From Paracoccus shandongensis (GTDB taxonomy: Bacteria; Pseudomonadota; Alphaproteobacteria; Rhodobacterales; Rhodobacteraceae): 64,000 bases of DNA. The DNA lies in NCBI RefSeq assembly GCF_017315735.1, contig NZ_JAFLRK010000005.1:1-64000 (forward strand), given 5' to 3'. The notes below the pieces were generated by a model. The model saw nothing but the letters and a program-made list of their open reading frames with translations, ran no database searches and was not told the origin of the DNA. This document shows positions 62,164-64,000 of this stretch, piece by piece (position 1 is the first letter of the stretch; every line of letters starts with the position of its first letter). The position numbers and the translations under genes are program-made.

Positions 62164-63788
62164 GGGGTCGTGTCCGGTTCGGTCGGGGGCGCCATGCGCA
62201 GGGCCAGCCGGTCGCGCAACAGGTGCAGGACCAGCGCCACGGCGGCGGCAAGGGCGATCAGGGCGGTCAGACGATAGGCGTCGTTATAGGCCATCACGGT
62301 GGCCTGGGCGGATGCGTCCTGCGCGATCTGCGCGGCGGCCTGGGCGCGGCGCGCGGCGGCATCGGGGATCTGCGCGGCCAGCGCCGCCATGCGGGCCGCG
62401 ATGGCCTGGGCCGTGGGCGCGTCGCCCGCCGCAAGCTGTTCGGTCAGGACCGCGTAATGGACGGCCTGGCGGTGGTTGATCAGGGTGGTGAACAGCCCCG
62501 ATCCCAGAACGCCGCCCAGGGACTGGGTCGAGATGAAGACGATCATGAAGGACAGCAGGTATTGCGGCCCGCGCGCCAGCGCCTGGACCAGGCCCGCCAC
62601 CATCGCGGGCGGCAGGAACAGCATCCCCGCGAACCCGATCAGCGCCTGGCTGGCGATCATCTGTTCGGGCCTGGTGTCGATGGTCGACCGGGCGTCCAAG
62701 AAGGCGCCCGCGGCGATCAGCAGCAGCGCCGCCAGGTGCAGCGCGGGCACGCGGTTCGGGCGCATCCAGGCCACGCAGGCCAGGCCCCCCAGCAGGCTTG
62801 CCGCGACGATCACCGCGAACAGCCCGGTCATCTGCGCGGGCGCGACGCCCAGCGACTGGAACATGCGCGGCGCGCCCGTGCTTTGCTCGGACAGGATCAG
62901 CCGGAACAGGAACAGGGCCGCCGTCAGGTGCAGCATGGCGGGGCTTGCCAGCCAGCGGATGTCCAGAAGCGGCGCGGCCCGGTTCAGTTCCACCGCGACC
63001 GCCAGGGCCAGCGCGGCCACGGATGCCGCCAGCAGCGCCCCGATCCAGGGCGCGTCGGTCCAGAAGTGGATCGGCCCCATGACAAAGCCGATGGTCAGCC
63101 CGCCGAAGCCGAAGCCGATCAGCAGGAAGCTTGCGAAGTCCAGCGGATGGATCACCTTCATGTGCGGCACGGGGCGCAGGGGCAGCCGAAAGACCAGCAT
63201 CAGCGACACCATCGCCATGCCAAGCGCGGTCAGGTGGATCCCCGCCAGCCCCCCGTCCCCGATCAGCGCGGGCGACACCACGCGCGCCAGCGTCGGCCCC
63301 GCCATGATGACCCCCATCGCGACCGGCAGGCCAAGGCGCATCTTCCATTCGGGGGACAGCGGTTCCAGCATGTACATGAAGGCCAGGGTGGACAAGGGCG
63401 CGGCGGCCGCCCCCGACAGCGCCTGCACCACCACCGCCGACCGGAAGTCGTTGATCCAGACGGATGCGAAGGCCACCACGACATAGGCGATGATGCCCAG
63501 TTCGGCAAAGCGGCGCAGCCCGTATTGCGTGCGGATCTTGATCAGCAGCAGCGGCAGGGATGCGCGCGGGATCATATAGGCCGCCATCAGCCAGCTTGCC
63601 TGGGTGGCGGTGATGCCCAGGTCGCCCGCGATCTGCGGGATGTTGGCGGACACGAAGCCCTGGCCCAACCCCTGGGACAGGGCCAGCACAAGGGACGCGC
63701 CCATATAGGCCAGGGCCTGCGGCAAGGGCAGCGGCGGATGGGCCACGGGCGCGGGGGCGGCGGGGGCCGGGGCGGGTGTCTCGCTCAT
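62160..63788 (-). CDS. emrB: EmrB-like DHA2 family multidrug exporter (MFS)
   Basis: 542 residues, 14 predicted membrane helices. ANIPQIAGDLGITATQASWLMAAYMI and GPTLARVVSPALIGD in TM5 are DHA2 features, and the long last periplasmic loop (helical, Ala-rich) before the final helix is typical of EmrB. It exports hydrophobic drugs with EmrA and a TolC-like channel, which is not encoded nearby. The ATG overlaps the MarR gene stop. Confidence 0.9.
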   Translation of the reverse strand: MSETPAPAPAAPAPVAHPPLPLPQALAYMGASLVLALSQGLGQGFVSANIPQIAGDLGITATQASWLMAAYMIPRASLPLLLIKIRTQYGLRRFAELGIIAYVVVAFASVWINDFRSAVVVQALSGAAAAPLSTLAFMYMLEPLSPEWKMRLGLPVAMGVIMAGPTLARVVSPALIGDGGLAGIHLTALGMAMVSLMLVFRLPLRPVPHMKVIHPLDFASFLLIGFGFGGLTIGFVMGPIHFWTDAPWIGALLAASVAALALAVAVELNRAAPLLDIRWLASPAMLHLTAALFLFRLILSEQSTGAPRMFQSLGVAPAQMTGLFAVIVAASLLGGLACVAWMRPNRVPALHLAALLLIAAGAFLDARSTIDTRPEQMIASQALIGFAGMLFLPPAMVAGLVQALARGPQYLLSFMIVFISTQSLGGVLGSGLFTTLINHRQAVHYAVLTEQLAAGDAPTAQAIAARMAALAAQIPDAAARRAQAAAQIAQDASAQATVMAYNDAYRLTALIALAAAVALVLHLLRDRLALRMAPPTEPDTTP

Positions 63789-64000
63789 TCCCGGTCGAGC
63801 CTTGCGATATTGGCGGCGATGCGGTCCAGCACCGATTGCGCCACCGCCAGGTCGGCGTCGGGGATGCCCGCCACCAGCTCGGCCCGCATCCGGCGGGTGA
63901 AATCCACGATGCCGCTGTCCTGGCCCTTGGCGGTCAGGAACAGCGCGTTCTTGCGCCCGTCCGATTCGGCGGGGCGGCGTTCGACGAAACCGGCCTGTTC
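63785..64000 (-). CDS. MarR family regulator, 5' end cut by window edge
   Basis: Only the last 71 residues are in the window. They hold the MarR wing (GFVERRPAESDGRKNALFLTAKG) and the C-terminal dimerisation helices. The stop overlaps the emrB start (ATGA), so it is the first visible gene of a marR-emrB-emrA operon and probably represses it in response to a drug-like ligand. Confidence 0.85.
   Translation of the reverse strand, partial: EQAGFVERRPAESDGRKNALFLTAKGQDSGIVDFTRRMRAELVAGIPDADLAVAQSVLDRIAANIARLDRE

Overview
This is a 64 kb stretch of a GC-rich chromosome, most likely from a Paracoccus-type member of the Rhodobacteraceae (Alphaproteobacteria). The assignment is an inference from gene order (DUF4167-prmC-prfA, rpsF-rpsR-rplI with a basic S6 tail), an SOS box of the alphaproteobacterial GAAC-N7-GAAC type, very dense coding and many ATGA or GTGA stop/start overlaps. 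No transposase, integrase, prophage, CRISPR array, rRNA or tRNA was seen. The only clearly foreign-looking base composition is a short AT-rich patch at about 10.95-11.24 kb.

Layout. 0-8.9 kb: translation and core genes (DUF4167, prmC, prfA, agmatinase, a dihaem peroxidase, rpsF-rpsR-rplI, betaine-homocysteine methyltransferase, two small membrane proteins). 8.9-15.2 kb: a radical SAM protein with an SOS box, a YghU-type glutathione enzyme with an odd AT-rich C-terminal extension, ilvC opposite two translationally coupled Lrp regulators, and a ygiC-ygiB pair. 15.3-19.0 kb: an osmF-yehY-yehX-yehW type ABC importer. 19.2-28.5 kb: glycogen metabolism (glgC-glgA-glgX-glgP, no glgB) divergent from a GH13 alpha-glucosidase.

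28.7-36.1 kb looks like a quinone or electrophile detoxification region. A LysR regulator is divergent from an operon of two VOC proteins and an FMN reductase. Further along lie a VOC-esterase fusion gene and a divergent pirin-DUF924 pair. The two divergent promoter regions carry the same CGTTCG-N7-CGAACG palindrome, each with a LysR-type T-N11-A core, so they are probably one regulon. This is the best candidate in the window for an undescribed system.

36.2-47.9 kb: an MBL-fold protein, an RND efflux pair with its TetR regulator and operator, a hydrolase/FAD-protein operon, Lrp and Rrf2 regulators, and a tight rluA-LysE-GFA-msrC cluster. 48.0-51.7 kb: a coupled sensor kinase, response regulator, DUF2478 protein, TusA-like protein and AEC transporter. 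51.7-55.9 kb: the ugpBAEC glycerol-3-phosphate importer behind four 11-bp-phased Pho half-sites. 56-64 kb: an Mrr-type membrane nuclease, DUF1003, a 52-residue zinc-ribbon protein missed by length cut-offs, a broken dienelactone hydrolase, a SHOCT protein, a DHH phosphoesterase with uvsE, and a marR-emrB-emrA efflux operon running off the right edge.

Two families of intergenic repeats are scattered through the right two thirds: a short GGTGCGTGC/GCACGCACC palindrome (six copies at four loci) and a MITE-like element of up to about 215 bp (four copies, two of them internally deleted). At two loci they sit side by side.
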